Source of the DNA: Antedon mediterranea
Lineage: Eukaryota; Echinodermata; Crinoidea; Comatulida; Antedonidae
Direction: 5' to 3'
NCBI RefSeq assembly: GCF_964355755.1
Contig: NC_092679.1
Coordinates: 4,714,001 to 4,778,000, forward strand
DNA: 64,000 nt
Part shown: positions 50,301-60,365 of the stretch, in pieces
Layout of the letters: the number at the start of each line of letters is the position of its first letter
Position numbering within the stretch: the stretch's first letter is position 1
Translations under genes and position numbers: made by a program
Notes under the pieces: model-generated
Told to the model about the DNA's origin: nothing
The model's input: the letters and a program-made list of their open reading frames with translations, nothing else
Database searches by the model: none

Positions 50301-53300
50301 CTTTCTGCGTAGGAGGTAAAATAATGCAAAGAACGAATACATTAATTGAGAGTGGATCAGTAAAAAATGATAATATAATAATTATAATAATTAATGTAAT
50401 TTTTAAAAAAAATGTTTAATAATAATAGGCAAAATATCATCAATAGAAATAACTGATAATGAAAAGAAAACAAGCAGAAAATTAAGGTGTATCAAGTTAC
50501 TGGCAAAAAGACAACAAAACCCAAAACCAAATTTATGAATGTTCATATTGATTCAGGCGGAGAAAATGTAATTGAGAATTGGATTTCATGTAGTAAATAG
50601 TTTTTCAGACGCTGTGGTGTAGACCAATCAAATGTTTACCCAACCAAGCACATTAATAATCAATGGTGCATGATGGAAAATTCCTACTCAACTGCAATGT
50701 ATGATGGGAATACAGCATGATGGGAAGACATCATCACTGAAAAATTTCTTCTGTTTATAAATTCAACAACAAAAAGATGCCAACGTTGCTAGCAACGTTG
50801 ATAAATGAAACTATTGATTGTTGTTGCTTTTGTGAGTTTTAGTCGGAAGAATTGTATTGTCTAAATTGATGCTTAAATTATTAAAAGATGGATGAATTAT
50901 TATTTCTTCAAGCGTACAGGGTAACGACATTGTTTTTTGTTACCAAAAAAGACCACCGCTATCAATATTAATTTTTAAACAATAAATAAAGAACATGAAG
51001 AGTATGATGTTCAAAGTACAAAATGCTGGGCACGGTGCCAAAAGATAGCTTCAGCATAAAAAAAATGACTAGATCAGACAGCCGCTGTCGTGAACAGACG
51101 GATGAGCGCTAAAAATTGGCAGCACTGACATTATCCTTGGGGGCTGGGAGACGCATGTAGTTTAATAGTGTAATCTAAGTCCACAGCGCCATGAGCAATG
51201 AATGGTGTGAAAAAATCAAAAATATTATTATATTGATAATAAAATATAACCCTTTGCAACATTGATAATCATGGCCATTGGCACTTTTATGAATATAAAT
51301 AAATATTTTAATATAGAAAAAATGCTTACTCCCAAAACTCTATGACCGCTGGCACTAATTTCGTTCCATTTACTTTGCCATCAATAATGGTATAGTTCTG
51401 ACCATCTATCTCAATAAGAGTTCCGTTTTCTTTCCGAACATCAGCGATCAGACTGAAGTTGGCGCAGTTAGGCGTGTTCCAGGAGTTGTCGCAGTGAGAC
51501 CACGGCAGCACCCGGGTAAACGACTTAAACATGTAGAATATGGCCCAGGCCAAGATGATGTTGTAATAGTAGTTCAGGAATTGAATAATTACAATACTTG
51601 CAACTCCAATACCTAAAAAGAAAAACACAATATTATTAGCACCATTACTAGGAAGAAAAGAGAGGAACAACTCCCAAGCTGCTGTACATTCACACCGAAC
51701 CCAAATCTTGTCCGGTTGTCGGATAAAAATCTGATGGTGTGACTAAAATTCAGTTCAACACGTTTGTGTGAACACAATGACCAAAAAACTAACATAGCCC
51801 GATCAATATACCGAATTAGGCCTCAGTGTGAACACAACATTAATGCAGAAATTAAATGAATGCAACAGAAAAAACAGGCACAAACCACATCGTAAAAAAC
51901 ATTTTTGTTTAGACCATAGAATAAAAAACTGGGAATACAAGTTTCTTATTCAGCCACTTTCAAAATAAAATTGTATGTGCTGTAATTAATATTCAGTTTA
52001 CATAATATGTTTAAAATATTATATTATATAATATAGAATATAACTGAATAAAATATTTAAGTGACTCAAGAATGAGATGTACACTGTAATGCGATTGGCT
52101 CACATAATATACTTGAATAAATAATGTTACTTTATTATAATATCCGATTTCAGCACATGTAATTCTCTGTCGCCATTATGAATTACTATACTCAAACATA
52201 ATGGTTCAATAAAATGCTTGCTAAAGATTTAGCCTGGCGACAACATTTCATATAATAACAATCGTCAGCCAATTGCAGCCTTTTATTGTTGAATTGAAGA
52301 AGCATTAGCAGAATTCTACAATTCAGATGTTTAAACAATTGTACAATGGGTAAAAAATGTTTGTGATATCCAGAGATGGCTTTGTTATTTAAACCTGTGT
52401 ACTACTGCCATTAAGCTCTGTCTACACTATCAAACTAGTTTGACAAAAAGGAGTGTGATGTACCCAAATATGGTGGCGATATACTTAAAATATATAGGCA
52501 CATCTTTTTTTTTTTTTCACATAAAGTTTGTAAAGTGTAGACAGAGCTTTAGTAACAAAATTAAACTTCATAAACATGCAATTCATCTATTTGATTGATT
52601 AACACCAATTTTATTCTAAAATGGAAAATGTTATTTATGCAAGCTTGTACGTTTTTAGTACATACTTAACTTATTCTGTATAATATACTAAAATACTTAA
52701 CAGGAAATCTAATACGCCAAACGCTAGCTCGGAAGAGCCCATTTGAAATATGGCTACAAGATCATAATTCTTTTCAATCTTACCTTTGAAAATGGGGCAA
52801 ATGGCCCAGCATGTAATACCACCTTGAGAGGTATACTGGCCCATAGCTACCTCCATGATGACCAGTGGAATACCACCAAACAGTAGACATGTGAAGTATG
52901 GTATTAGAAAGGCGCCTGAAAAATACAAATTTTCAAAATATTTATTTAATATTAACTTATACATTTATTTATTTTTATAAAAAAAATATGCTTTCTCCAT
53001 GGTTTCCATTTTTTTTTAAAGAGCTAAGTGTACACACCTTACACATATCAACGTATTAATTGTTACTGTGCATGAAGAATAAAAAAAAATTGAAACAATA
53101 CTATCAATAATTCATATCTACTACATAAAAATTAGTTTCTATTCTGTAGTATAATTTTGCACTATTACTGTCATATCTCTTATTCTAACTATAATAATGT
53201 TTTTGTTTCGGTCATATTGTTATAAACATAACCTTTCATCTAGAAACTGCTGCCTAAAAATTAAAACAAAAATTGAGGTGAAATTAATACATAGGCTTGA

Positions 53301-56300
53301 AATTGTCTAAATAATGTGTTTGGAGATTGAATATTCTACAATGATTAAGTGCAACAGAATATTAAAACCAGTATAATATTAAATAAATTAATATTTCACA
53401 ATCTTAATTAAAACTGTTTACATTAGGTAAATTCCATTAAATTTTTAACAAATAATTGATTCATTTCATGAACTGTAACAAATAAGTGAGAAAATATAAT
53501 AAACTAAACAGTGTCGCAAAATAAATTAGCAGCCTAAATTTTTAACTAATAAAAATATATTTTGGATAAGGAATATTTATGTTATAAATTAGGTTAAAAA
53601 TAATTCAATTACACAAGTATGTCTGTCTAAACTTAACCTTGTGTTAAATTATTACGTGCTTAAAATAGTTGCCAAGAACTATTGTGTGACAATTATCATA
53701 ATTGTACCATAGTTATTTACAACAACAGGATTTTTCTTTGTGACTTTCTATATTCTATTATAAATCTATATTATCAATCAATCAATCAATCTATTTGGAA
53801 ATTGCGCCTTTACATCGGTGGTGGTGCATCCATATTGAACACAATTAACATAAAATGACGGATACGAATACTTAAGCTAATTTAAATTAAAATTAGTACT
53901 ATATACTGTAGCAATATTTGTCTGACATGAGTTGATACATTTTAGTTAAATATATTTATATACATAAAGAGGAAGTAGCAAAGAATATAAATAGGTAAGA
54001 ATCAACAGTACGCGCGGTTATATAGAAGGATAGGAAACGCGGACGTGCTTTCATGGACGCGTAAGAATCCAGCAGCCGAACGACGGCGGGCTCTAGATAT
54101 GGTTCCCGTCTAATTCCACGTTTGGATGGATCGTGATGATCTGATGTGTTCTCGCGTCTGTGCTCTACTAATTTAGATATTATTAATATTTTGATAATCA
54201 TTTTGATAAATAATCATTGTTTGCATTTTTATAGATAGTTTTACCTTACCCACGCCTGAAGGTGGCGCACTTCTTCTAGCGAAAAAGAAGTGCGCCACCT
54301 TCAGGCGTAGGCAAATAGTAACCCGGATGTGGTTTTTATGCCGCCAACGGAACTGTTGTATCTTCTCCTTTTAATTATCTTTGGAAGTAGTAACAAAAAT
54401 AATTGTTGATGAGGATATTAAATTTATCATGATAGTTAATATATAATAATAATATAATACTGTATGTTCTAATATAATGGTATCAAAGCAGAAGATAGAT
54501 TCACTTGTACTTGTAGTATAACTTAATTAATTTACCATGTTTAGTAGGTCGTAATTTCTATGGAATTTTAAAAGGAAGGAAATGAATCCGGATGTGACCC
54601 AATAGATGTGCTCTTGTCTTTGCTAATCCATGGAATATTCCATATTCTTGATCGCTTCCTTTTTCTTGGCTTGCCTTATTTTCTTATCAAACAGATAGAG
54701 TAATTTATTAAATTGTGTTCTACTTAACAGTTTCGCCAAAAGGCATTTATTCACTGCAGTTTTCCCGAGTCTAAATAATTACCATTATATAATGGTAACA
54801 AGTGTAAAATTTAAAACATGCTGTTATCGCAATATCATATACACTACAGATTAAATACCAAAAAAGGTTCCATTTTTAAAAAAGCATCCTATTCAAATTG
54901 CCAATCGTTAAATATAAATTATGTTTACTAAAATTAATTAAAGTGAATTTCAGAATTAAAAATTAATGCGAATTTCTTTTTTTTTTATTTCTGTCCGAAA
55001 TATCAATTGTACTCTTTGCCCTCAAAAGGTCACCGTAAACCATTAATTCGATTAATGTTTTTTTTTTCTCTTTTGTGAGATTCACTCACCTTTATTTCAT
55101 ATTTTTTTTAAATCCTTTTTTTGAATAAATACATTTCTTTGTAATCAATCAGTTCCTGTTTCTTTTATTTTGTTTTTGCATAGAATATAATATAAACACC
55201 ACAGGCTTTAGTGTTTTGTAGGATAATTATAAGCAAATATGTCCGATTTGTAAAGTTATACTGTACCAGTAGAATTAGCTAAGCGGGATAGTGGTGCCTC
55301 ACAACAGGGATTAGCAAACGGTGGTAAATGCGAATGACTGAATACTGATGGAAAAACACCATCACAAGAACAATAGCAATTTCAAGGTTGGATGCAAATG
55401 GATTAGCTTACAGCAGGCACAATAGGCTTATTGTATGTATACAGTGTACTGTATTTCGTTGATAAAGCATGAAGGTATTCAATTGATAAAGCATGGACAA
55501 TGTTTGTTGGGAGTTCTTAGACAACAAAAGAATGGCTTTATTGGGAAAATGGAAGTAAAATGTATTCTTATGACTGGGCTGCGGATGGAGTGACAAGTTT
55601 TGCGGTACATTATATATTCATAGCCATAATATTGAATGTTCCATTTAAGTATTGGTTGGTTTTGTAGGGTGGGGAAGAATTTACCCCCTGTAGGGGGTTA
55701 TAACACATTAGTGCGAAATGAAAAGCAAAACAATTTGTTTGAAATTTCCAAAGTCCTACTAGTACTAGTAATAATACTAGAACTAGGGTATTAGTAGCAC
55801 AGGTCTAGGCTAGAGGGTACTATTAGTAAAGTATTACTAATAGTTTACTCTAGGCCTAGGCCGGATAACAAGTAGGCCTAGCTAGTACCATACATGCGTC
55901 AAAGAAAGGACCACAGCACTCCCCCAGCAGCAGAGTCAGGTCAGACAATTTTGGTAGCATAGCCATAGTAATAGTATAGTTAGTAGGCTGGATACTTACT
56001 AGCTGGGCCTAGCTAGTAGGCCCTCTAGTACATTTCACATTAAATTCAATCGATAATAAATAGAAATACATCAAAGAGCTTCAATAGAGCTCCTATGCTA
56101 ACGCAGCATTGTTTTGGGACGAGTAATTATCAATAAAAATGTGCTTTCATTTCTCAACAAACAAAGAAACATCGCGCGTGATTCGTGAAATAAAAATTAC
56201 TGTGTAAATCGTCGTCACAAACCTGTGACGTCATTAGTCACGCTTGACTGATTTAAGACTTTTCAGGTTACGTGTGAACAAACACCCATTTCAGAATTTC

Positions 56301-57769
56301 AATTTTCATGGGCCTTCGTCGATTTTTTTTACGAACGGTGCGATATATTCATGGAAAAATTACCATTCCACGATATATACGATAAAAAAGGATTTTTTTT
56401 ATTTGACGCACTCGAACGTACTTTGACAAAACATCAAAATATGATTGAAAACATTGAGCATTTGTGAGCTCAATCTAAACGCATTGCATCGTTAATAAAT
56501 CTTTTTCGCCGCCCCGCGATCAAAAATATATTTTCATGAATCTAAATTCTACACCATTAATATATTACGGATCAAGTCGATTCCGACAGCATAAAAAACC
56601 CTTGGTTTTATTAGCCTTCAAGTGAAGGATAAAACTGTAATAGTCATTGGTACCCACACAAACATAAATCCGGCTTTAAACAGCCTAATTCGAAGATACA
56701 ATAAAAAAAAGACAATGTCATGTGTCGAATTATTTATGAAGTCAAAATTATGCAAAAACTAAAGCAGCTGCAACCAAGGACTTGAAAGTTAGAAAAAACG
56801 CGTACGGCACACAATTTGTATACTGAATGCATTGCGATTACGATTTGGCCGACAAAATTGTATAAACGCAAGAAAAAACCGGATACGCGCGGCGGACCAC
56901 AAAGGATGAAAATGCTCTCGACAGCAATACTGTATTTTTACAAACATCATTTTAGCAACCGATACATTCTGAGAAACTATCGTACTTAGTAGTACTCACA
57001 CGAATATAGGTAGCTTTTATAACATGCGAATAATACCGTAAAGGCCGAAACTTCAACCTTGAAATAAAGCATTCCGTAGTAATTCAATTTTCATTATCTC
57101 ATATGCATCAAATTCACTGGCTTCTGTCTTGTCATGTAAATCAACAGGTACAGGAAACCATAAAATGACCATAAAATGTCAAAAAAAAGGGGGGGGGGCA
57201 GAACAACCAGAAAACCCTTTAGAAGAACGAATTCTGAAGAAGTTGCTATGGAAAAGAATCCCGAAAATTTCGAATATTAGAGCAAGTATCATGTGTAATG
57301 TGAACGAAGCCGCTTCCTGTGGATTTTTTTGTCAGGGATATCGAGATCGAAATAATATCAAGACGAATTTCTATCACTTTAAAAATTCTATTTGCGCGAG
57401 AGAAAATGTTCTTTTTTCTTTGTAATTTCTTTCTGTTTCTTCTCTCAGCGCTTTGAGACAATCTGTTGATTGTAAAAGCGCTTTATAATCGAACATTAAC
57501 ATTAAATTATAACTACAGTATAACAGTTAATGTATTCCGAAAGATTTAATAAGAAAATCACATTTCTTACCTCCGCCGTTTTTGTAACATAGGTATGGAA
57601 ATCTCCAGACGTTTCCTAATCCAACAGAAAATCCGATCAAAGCGAGGACAAAGTCCAGTTTACCGGACCAGGTTCCTCTTTCGTTCAGTCCATCATCCGT
57701 ACCGGGCTTATTGGTCTCACCACCTTCTTTATCAACAATTGTTTTTTCATCAAGTTTAATTTCATCCAT
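32151..57769 (-). CDS. SLC6 Na+/Cl- dependent transporter, creatine transporter-like, 13 exons
   Basis: A plasma-membrane symporter that moves a small zwitterion with Na+ and Cl-. The 13 exons give 640 residues with matching phases. TM1 has [20 protein letters not shown], with Gly50 where monoamine transporters have the amine-binding Asp, so this is an amino-acid/GABA/creatine-type member. TM3 has Tyr127. Extracellular loop 2 has Cys151 and Cys160 and four N-glycosylation sequons (Asn162, 173, 183, 192). TM6 has [14 protein letters not shown]7 VNSGTS, TM8 LGIDSQF. The cytoplasmic tail ends with a PPSY motif. [19 protein letters not shown], a short [10 protein letters not shown] loop and FVGVEG resemble the creatine transporter SLC6A8, but GABA, taurine or betaine transport is not excluded. 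The start is the first ATG; the frame stays open 46 codons further upstream without an ATG. Confidence 0.93.
32683..32862 (-). CDS. SLC6 exon 12: end of TM11 and TM12
   Basis: Encodes [20 protein letters not shown], then [20 protein letters not shown] and [20 protein letters not shown]. Acceptor CTTGCAG|GGTATC. Donor ACTGAG|GTATAA, phase 0. Confidence 0.95.
33201..33304 (-). CDS. SLC6 exon 11: start of TM11
   Basis: Encodes [20 protein letters not shown] then [15 protein letters not shown]. Acceptor CATTTCAG|GACCC. Donor GCAGTT|GTAAGT, phase 0. Confidence 0.95.
33538..33640 (-). CDS. SLC6 exon 10: TM10
   Basis: Encodes [20 protein letters not shown] then [27 protein letters not shown] is a family hallmark. 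Acceptor TTTTTGTAG|GGAGG. Donor GTATG|GTAAGT, phase 1. Confidence 0.95.
34772..34962. repeat. Degenerate tandem repeat, ~36-40 bp, about 6 units
   Basis: Units vary around GACATGATCCCTTATCAATA followed by an A-run and TTTT. It starts about 10 nt into SLC6 intron 9. The minus-strand ORF with repeated FFFIDKG-type peptides is a product of the repeat. Confidence 0.7.
34974..35111 (-). CDS. SLC6 exon 9: end of TM8 and TM9
   Basis: Encodes [20 protein letters not shown] then [20 protein letters not shown] and LTMVSY. Acceptor TTTTTTAG|TTTGTG. Donor TCATAT|GTAAGT, phase 0. Confidence 0.95.
36119..36362. mobile_element. TTAA-ended element, family C, truncated copy
   Basis: Shares TTCCCTAC, AGATCTAATTTAAG, TAAACGGTTAAAAATGTG, GCGGCCCGCT and GAGGCCAAAACAAATGG in order with 17702-18319, but the right half is missing. 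In SLC6 intron 8, close upstream of exon 8 coordinates. Confidence 0.75.
36461..36573 (-). CDS. SLC6 exon 8: TM8
   Basis: Encodes [20 protein letters not shown] then [18 protein letters not shown], with the LGIDSQ Na2-site Asp and Ser. Acceptor TTTCACAG|GTCCTG. Donor AGCCAG|GTAGGT, phase 0. Confidence 0.95.
36780..36905. repeat. Tandem repeat, 17 bp period
   Basis: CCTATTCAGCAGACAGA and variants recur about 7 times in SLC6 intron 7. The CACCTATTCAG wording is reminiscent of the ~150 bp satellite-like family. Confidence 0.8.
37101..37225 (-). CDS. SLC6 exon 7: TM7
   Basis: Encodes [20 protein letters not shown] then [20 protein letters not shown] and RS. Asn and Ser in VNSGTS belong to the Na+/Cl- site in the family. 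Acceptor TTGGTAG|GGATTG. Donor ATCAG|GTAGGT, phase 1. Confidence 0.95.
37593..38244. mobile_element. TTAA-ended inverted-repeat element, 652 bp
   Basis: Left end TTAAAGCCTGTTTTCCTGGC and right end GACATGAAAACAGGCTTAA are inverted, with further matches inward (CGTTAAGTTGGGTTGAG against CTCAATGCAACTTAGCG). It has higher GC patches than the flanks. In SLC6 intron 6; no long ORF. Confidence 0.65.
38736..39288. mobile_element. TTAA-ended element, family B, copy 2
   Basis: Same termini (TTAAAGATGTATTGTCCC and complement) and nearly the same interior as 12443-12953, with small insertions. In SLC6 intron 6. Confidence 0.8.
40961..41064 (-). CDS. SLC6 exon 6: TM6
   Basis: Encodes [20 protein letters not shown] then [14 protein letters not shown]. 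Gln and Ser in TQVFFS are Cl-/Na+ site positions in the family. Acceptor TTTTGTAG|GTATGG. Donor TGGAG|GTAAGA, phase 2. Confidence 0.95.
41631..42020. repeat. Minisatellite: 20 units of exactly 20 bp
   Basis: Unit GGAGTTGTGGGTAGGTGAAG recurs 20 times with no length change. Variants are grouped: six consecutive units start AA, and three carry TGGAG. Degenerate relatives flank it near 41270-41310 and 42035-42095. It is in SLC6 intron 5. Because the unit has no stop codon in any minus-strand frame and 20 is not a multiple of 3, all three minus frames are open, giving spurious ORFs of 149-190 codons. Confidence 0.95.
43667..43801 (-). CDS. SLC6 exon 5: TM5
   Basis: Encodes [20 protein letters not shown] then [17 protein letters not shown] and ends KLAESE. 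Acceptor CTTTCAG|GTGGTG. Donor TCGGAG|GTTAGT, phase 0. Confidence 0.95.
44380..44575. repeat. Degenerate GGTCTGG/GTCCGGCCAGGTCA tandem repeat
   Basis: TAGTCCGGCCAGGTCA and GGTCTGGTTTAG variants recur about 8 times at ~18-40 bp spacing in SLC6 intron 4. Plus-strand ORF 44291-44551 is explained by it. Confidence 0.65.
45890..46220. other. Higher-GC block in SLC6 intron 4, unassigned
   Basis: The stretch is less AT-rich than its surroundings and has short open frames on both strands with no recognisable domain. It could be a decayed transposon piece; no call is made. Confidence 0.25.
47556..47694 (-). CDS. SLC6 exon 4: TM4
   Basis: Encodes [20 protein letters not shown] then [20 protein letters not shown] and GVKSTGK. 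Acceptor TTTTGTAG|GCGTAAG. Donor GGAAAG|GTAAAC, phase 0. Confidence 0.95.
47695..51329 (-). other. SLC6 intron 3 (3.6 kb), nothing recognised
   Basis: AT-rich intron sequence; no exon, repeat array or element family stood out on reading. Confidence 0.45.
51330..51612 (-). CDS. SLC6 exon 3: TM3 and extracellular loop 2
   Basis: Encodes [20 protein letters not shown] (TM3), then [15 protein letters not shown] with the disulphide cysteines and four N-X-S/T sequons, ending AVIEFW. Acceptor TTTTTAG|GTATTGG. Donor TGGGA|GTAAGC, phase 2. Confidence 0.95.
52413..52550. mobile_element. Foldback MITE, family A, copy 11
   Basis: CTCTGTCTACACTATCAAAC on the left and GTTTGTAAAGTGTAGACAGA on the right; preceded by CATTAAG. 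In SLC6 intron 2. Confidence 0.78.
52784..52915 (-). CDS. SLC6 exon 2: TM2 and first cytoplasmic loop
   Basis: Encodes [20 protein letters not shown], then [20 protein letters not shown] and PIFK. Acceptor TTTTTCAG|GCGCC. Donor TCAAAG|GTAAGA, phase 1. Confidence 0.95.
52916..57570 (-). other. SLC6 intron 1 (4.7 kb)
   Basis: AT-rich. It holds a short ATCA run near 53776, a perfect hairpin at 54252-54308, and AGGCCTA/CTAGTA-rich sequence near 55755-56030. No exon found. Confidence 0.5.
54252..54308. repeat. Perfect 24 bp hairpin with 9 nt loop
   Basis: The arms (core GCCTGAAGGTGGCGCACTTC) are fully complementary around loop CTAGCGAAA. It is GC-rich in an AT-rich intron and stands out as a possible MITE or structured RNA. 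Confidence 0.85.
57571..57769 (-). CDS. SLC6 exon 1: N-terminus and TM1
   Basis: Begins [20 protein letters not shown] and carries TM1 at about residues 39-59. Donor GGCGGAG|GTAAGA, phase 1. Upstream in-frame codons to 57907 are open but start only with TTG, after a TAA, so I treat them as 5' UTR. Confidence 0.9.
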
Positions 57770-58825
57770 GATTATGATAGTCGCGTCGCGGTCTCTTATA
57801 TCGGGAGCGTTTACGGCAACTTGCAGCAACTTTCTGAAATCGTCACTGACAGCCCCAATTCTTTTATAGTTTTCAACAAAGCTGTGCCTGTTTACATTAA
57901 ATTTCAATATCTTTTATACCTTGCCGCTATTGTCAATATTTGAACAGAGCTTAAACTTTAAGGGTCACAGAGAACCTCTTTTCTTGATGATGAATAGAAA
58001 CCTTAAACCGGCACGGTAAATTGATGAATTTTAAGTTGTCACACAATACCACAATTTCAACTTATCACACAATACCACAATTTCAACTTATCGTAATGGG
58101 CTTGCATAATAGACAATTTTTCTTTGAATTCAGAAGGTCGACTGCAATCCCGGATTTGTTTTCTCATACGCTTGTTTACCAATGAAAGACAAACATGAAT
58201 TTGCGTTTTGTAAAGATTTTAAAGACAGCATTTTTATTAGTTCGTATGTCTATTGATTGGTTTAAAATAAAGTATTGTACAATGATTTAAAAAAAATAAC
58301 AGCGTAATAATTAATCATATATGGGTGATGAGGTTCTTTTCTTCTCAAGTTTTGAATTGTTTCGGAACAAAACCTCAAAACGTCACCTGAACATGTGAAT
58401 CAAAGCATCACCCAATCAGATCTACAGTACATTGTTCATAAAGCGTGATACATGATGTTCATACGACGAGCGAAGATGTCCGATTTTGTGCGTCGTGGGA
58501 ACGGGACATGACTTGACATTGTTTCGGTTGAACAAGTTTCAACATGGAATTTAGGATGGCATTATTGTCCCCGTGTTTACGGTGGAGGAACATGATACTT
58601 GATCAATATTTGTGGAATAACAATATAACTAACAATATGAATGCCTTATCTAACTATAAAGAAATATAATTATGATGGGGTGTTTGTCGTATCAGCCTAT
58701 CACGTCGTGTTAGGTTAACAATAAAAGGGCTGCAGCATGAACCAGGGCAGGTCAACATCAACCAACCAGATTGGTTCATTGGAAAGTAGAAACAAGGTTA
58801 CATTACATTATATTTCAGCCATAAA

Positions 58826-58976
58826 CGTATTGCGCAACGATGACGCAGCGCAAGTGAGTTGACCAATCACAAACGTTCGGGTGATCCATCCATCGCGGCA
58901 TGATTGGTCACGTACTACTTGCGGCGACGTGCAATACAGCTTTTTGCGTTCTATAGTTGGAACCAAACTCAATAAA
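58826..58976. mobile_element. Diverged relative of family F inverted-repeat element
   Basis: CAAGTGAGTTGACCAATCAC matches CAAGTGAATTGACCAATCAC in the copy at 25119, and the right part ends AGTTGGAACCAAACTCAA, like the family F end. Confidence 0.55.
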
Positions 58977-59292
58977 GAGCAATTTGGTCCGTTGCTCTGC
59001 TTAAATCCACGCAAAGTAGTGCATTCAGGCGATAATAATGGATCTGCGCGCCATGCTTTTTAGTAGTCATACAAAGGAAACATTTTTATGACCATGCATA
59101 GATTTTCTTTCAGAAGTGCGTCTATTATGCGGAGTACCATGGAGTATTATATACTAAGTCTATAAAAGAAAAATGGCCCCGAGGTACGGTACAGTACTTA
59201 TGGTTTTTGGACATGGGAGACGTTTGCAACAAGGACTTGCAGCGAGGACTTATTTGATTCGATTTATTGACGCAGTGTGGTTTGTTGATCCA

Positions 59293-59320
59293 GTCCTATC
59301 CGTTGTACAACGGATAGGAC
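59293..59320. repeat. 28 bp perfect palindrome
   Basis: GTCCTATCCGTTGT is followed directly by its exact complement; no loop. Confidence 0.85.
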
Positions 59321-60291
59321 AGCAACAACAAATAGTTGTTCGATATTGACCCATGACTACGTCACACACCCGCTGAGAGTGGTGACTGCGAAAGTCAGCA
59401 GCTCATTAATTTTGAAGGGCACTTATCAATTTATAATAATAATGCTACCACGAACTTGGATTTTTTTGACAAATATTATGACTTATGTACCGAATTTTCC
59501 CTTCCTGTCTGTAGTGTAAATAATTAATATTTATTTATTCATAGTAGAACGACTTCGCGGCCCAGCAAAGTGTCCCCTTAATAATAGATTAGTCTGGGGT
59601 TATTGGCTATAGTGTTAAAACATGTATTTCTCCTTGGTCATATCTTGAGAAAATATTTCATTTAAATGTCTGCCAATTTACACACACGAGGGATAACGGT
59701 AAGCGGAAAACCGCCTAACTTGTCTGACGTAGAATCAGCGGAAACCGCCGGTCCGCTCCGCGATGATTGTGTGTATACTGTAAATGGCAAAAAGGAATAA
59801 TATAGATTCTATTTTATTACCGTTACCGCTCGTCTGTGTAAATTGGCCAAAATGGTGTCCAAAAGCAGTGGTATACCGTACAACAATTACCTCTGCAATG
59901 AATTATCTATTTAATACTTGCCTGCATGATGTCCTCTCAGTCTTCCAAAATGTGTCTTGTTCATGCTTAACATTTATTTCATGACAAATCATTGGATTTT
60001 TTAAAAAAATATAGTCATAAAATATTTTTATTATTACTTTTCTTCTAAACTTTATTTGTATAACCACTTAATTGAATTCTCTTTTAATAAACAAATATGA
60101 TAATTCCCTATCAACTTAAAACAATATTAACATCTTGCTTTTCAAACAAAACAATAAAAATACTGTATTCGGAACTTGTGACAGACTTGTGTAATTATTT
60201 GAAAATAGATTACAAATTGTGTACACTTCCGCAATCACAGATAACAAATACCTATTATCGATGAATTTGTATAAGGTTATCAGAATAGATG

Positions 60292-60365
60292 GCTCTGTGG
60301 CTTGGATGCTATTGCGATTGCCTTGAAATGTTAGCATATTGGTTCATATCCTGGTCATTGTCCTT
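60292..60365 (+). mobile_element. tRNA-like SINE fragment
   Basis: GGCTCTGTGGCTTGGATGC resembles a box A region and TTGGTTCATATCCTGG a box B with one mismatch. The spacing suits a tRNA head, but the sequence cannot fold as a functional tRNA by eye. Confidence 0.4.

Noticed and set aside
57527-57907. SLC6 start at 57907
   Set aside because: The first codon there is TTG, not ATG, directly after an in-frame TAA; the ATG at 57769 gives a family-typical N-terminus.
59174-59347. 58-codon ORF after a TATAAAAG motif
   Set aside because: The TATA-like motif is too close to the ATG to drive it, the peptide is unrecognised and it includes a palindrome.
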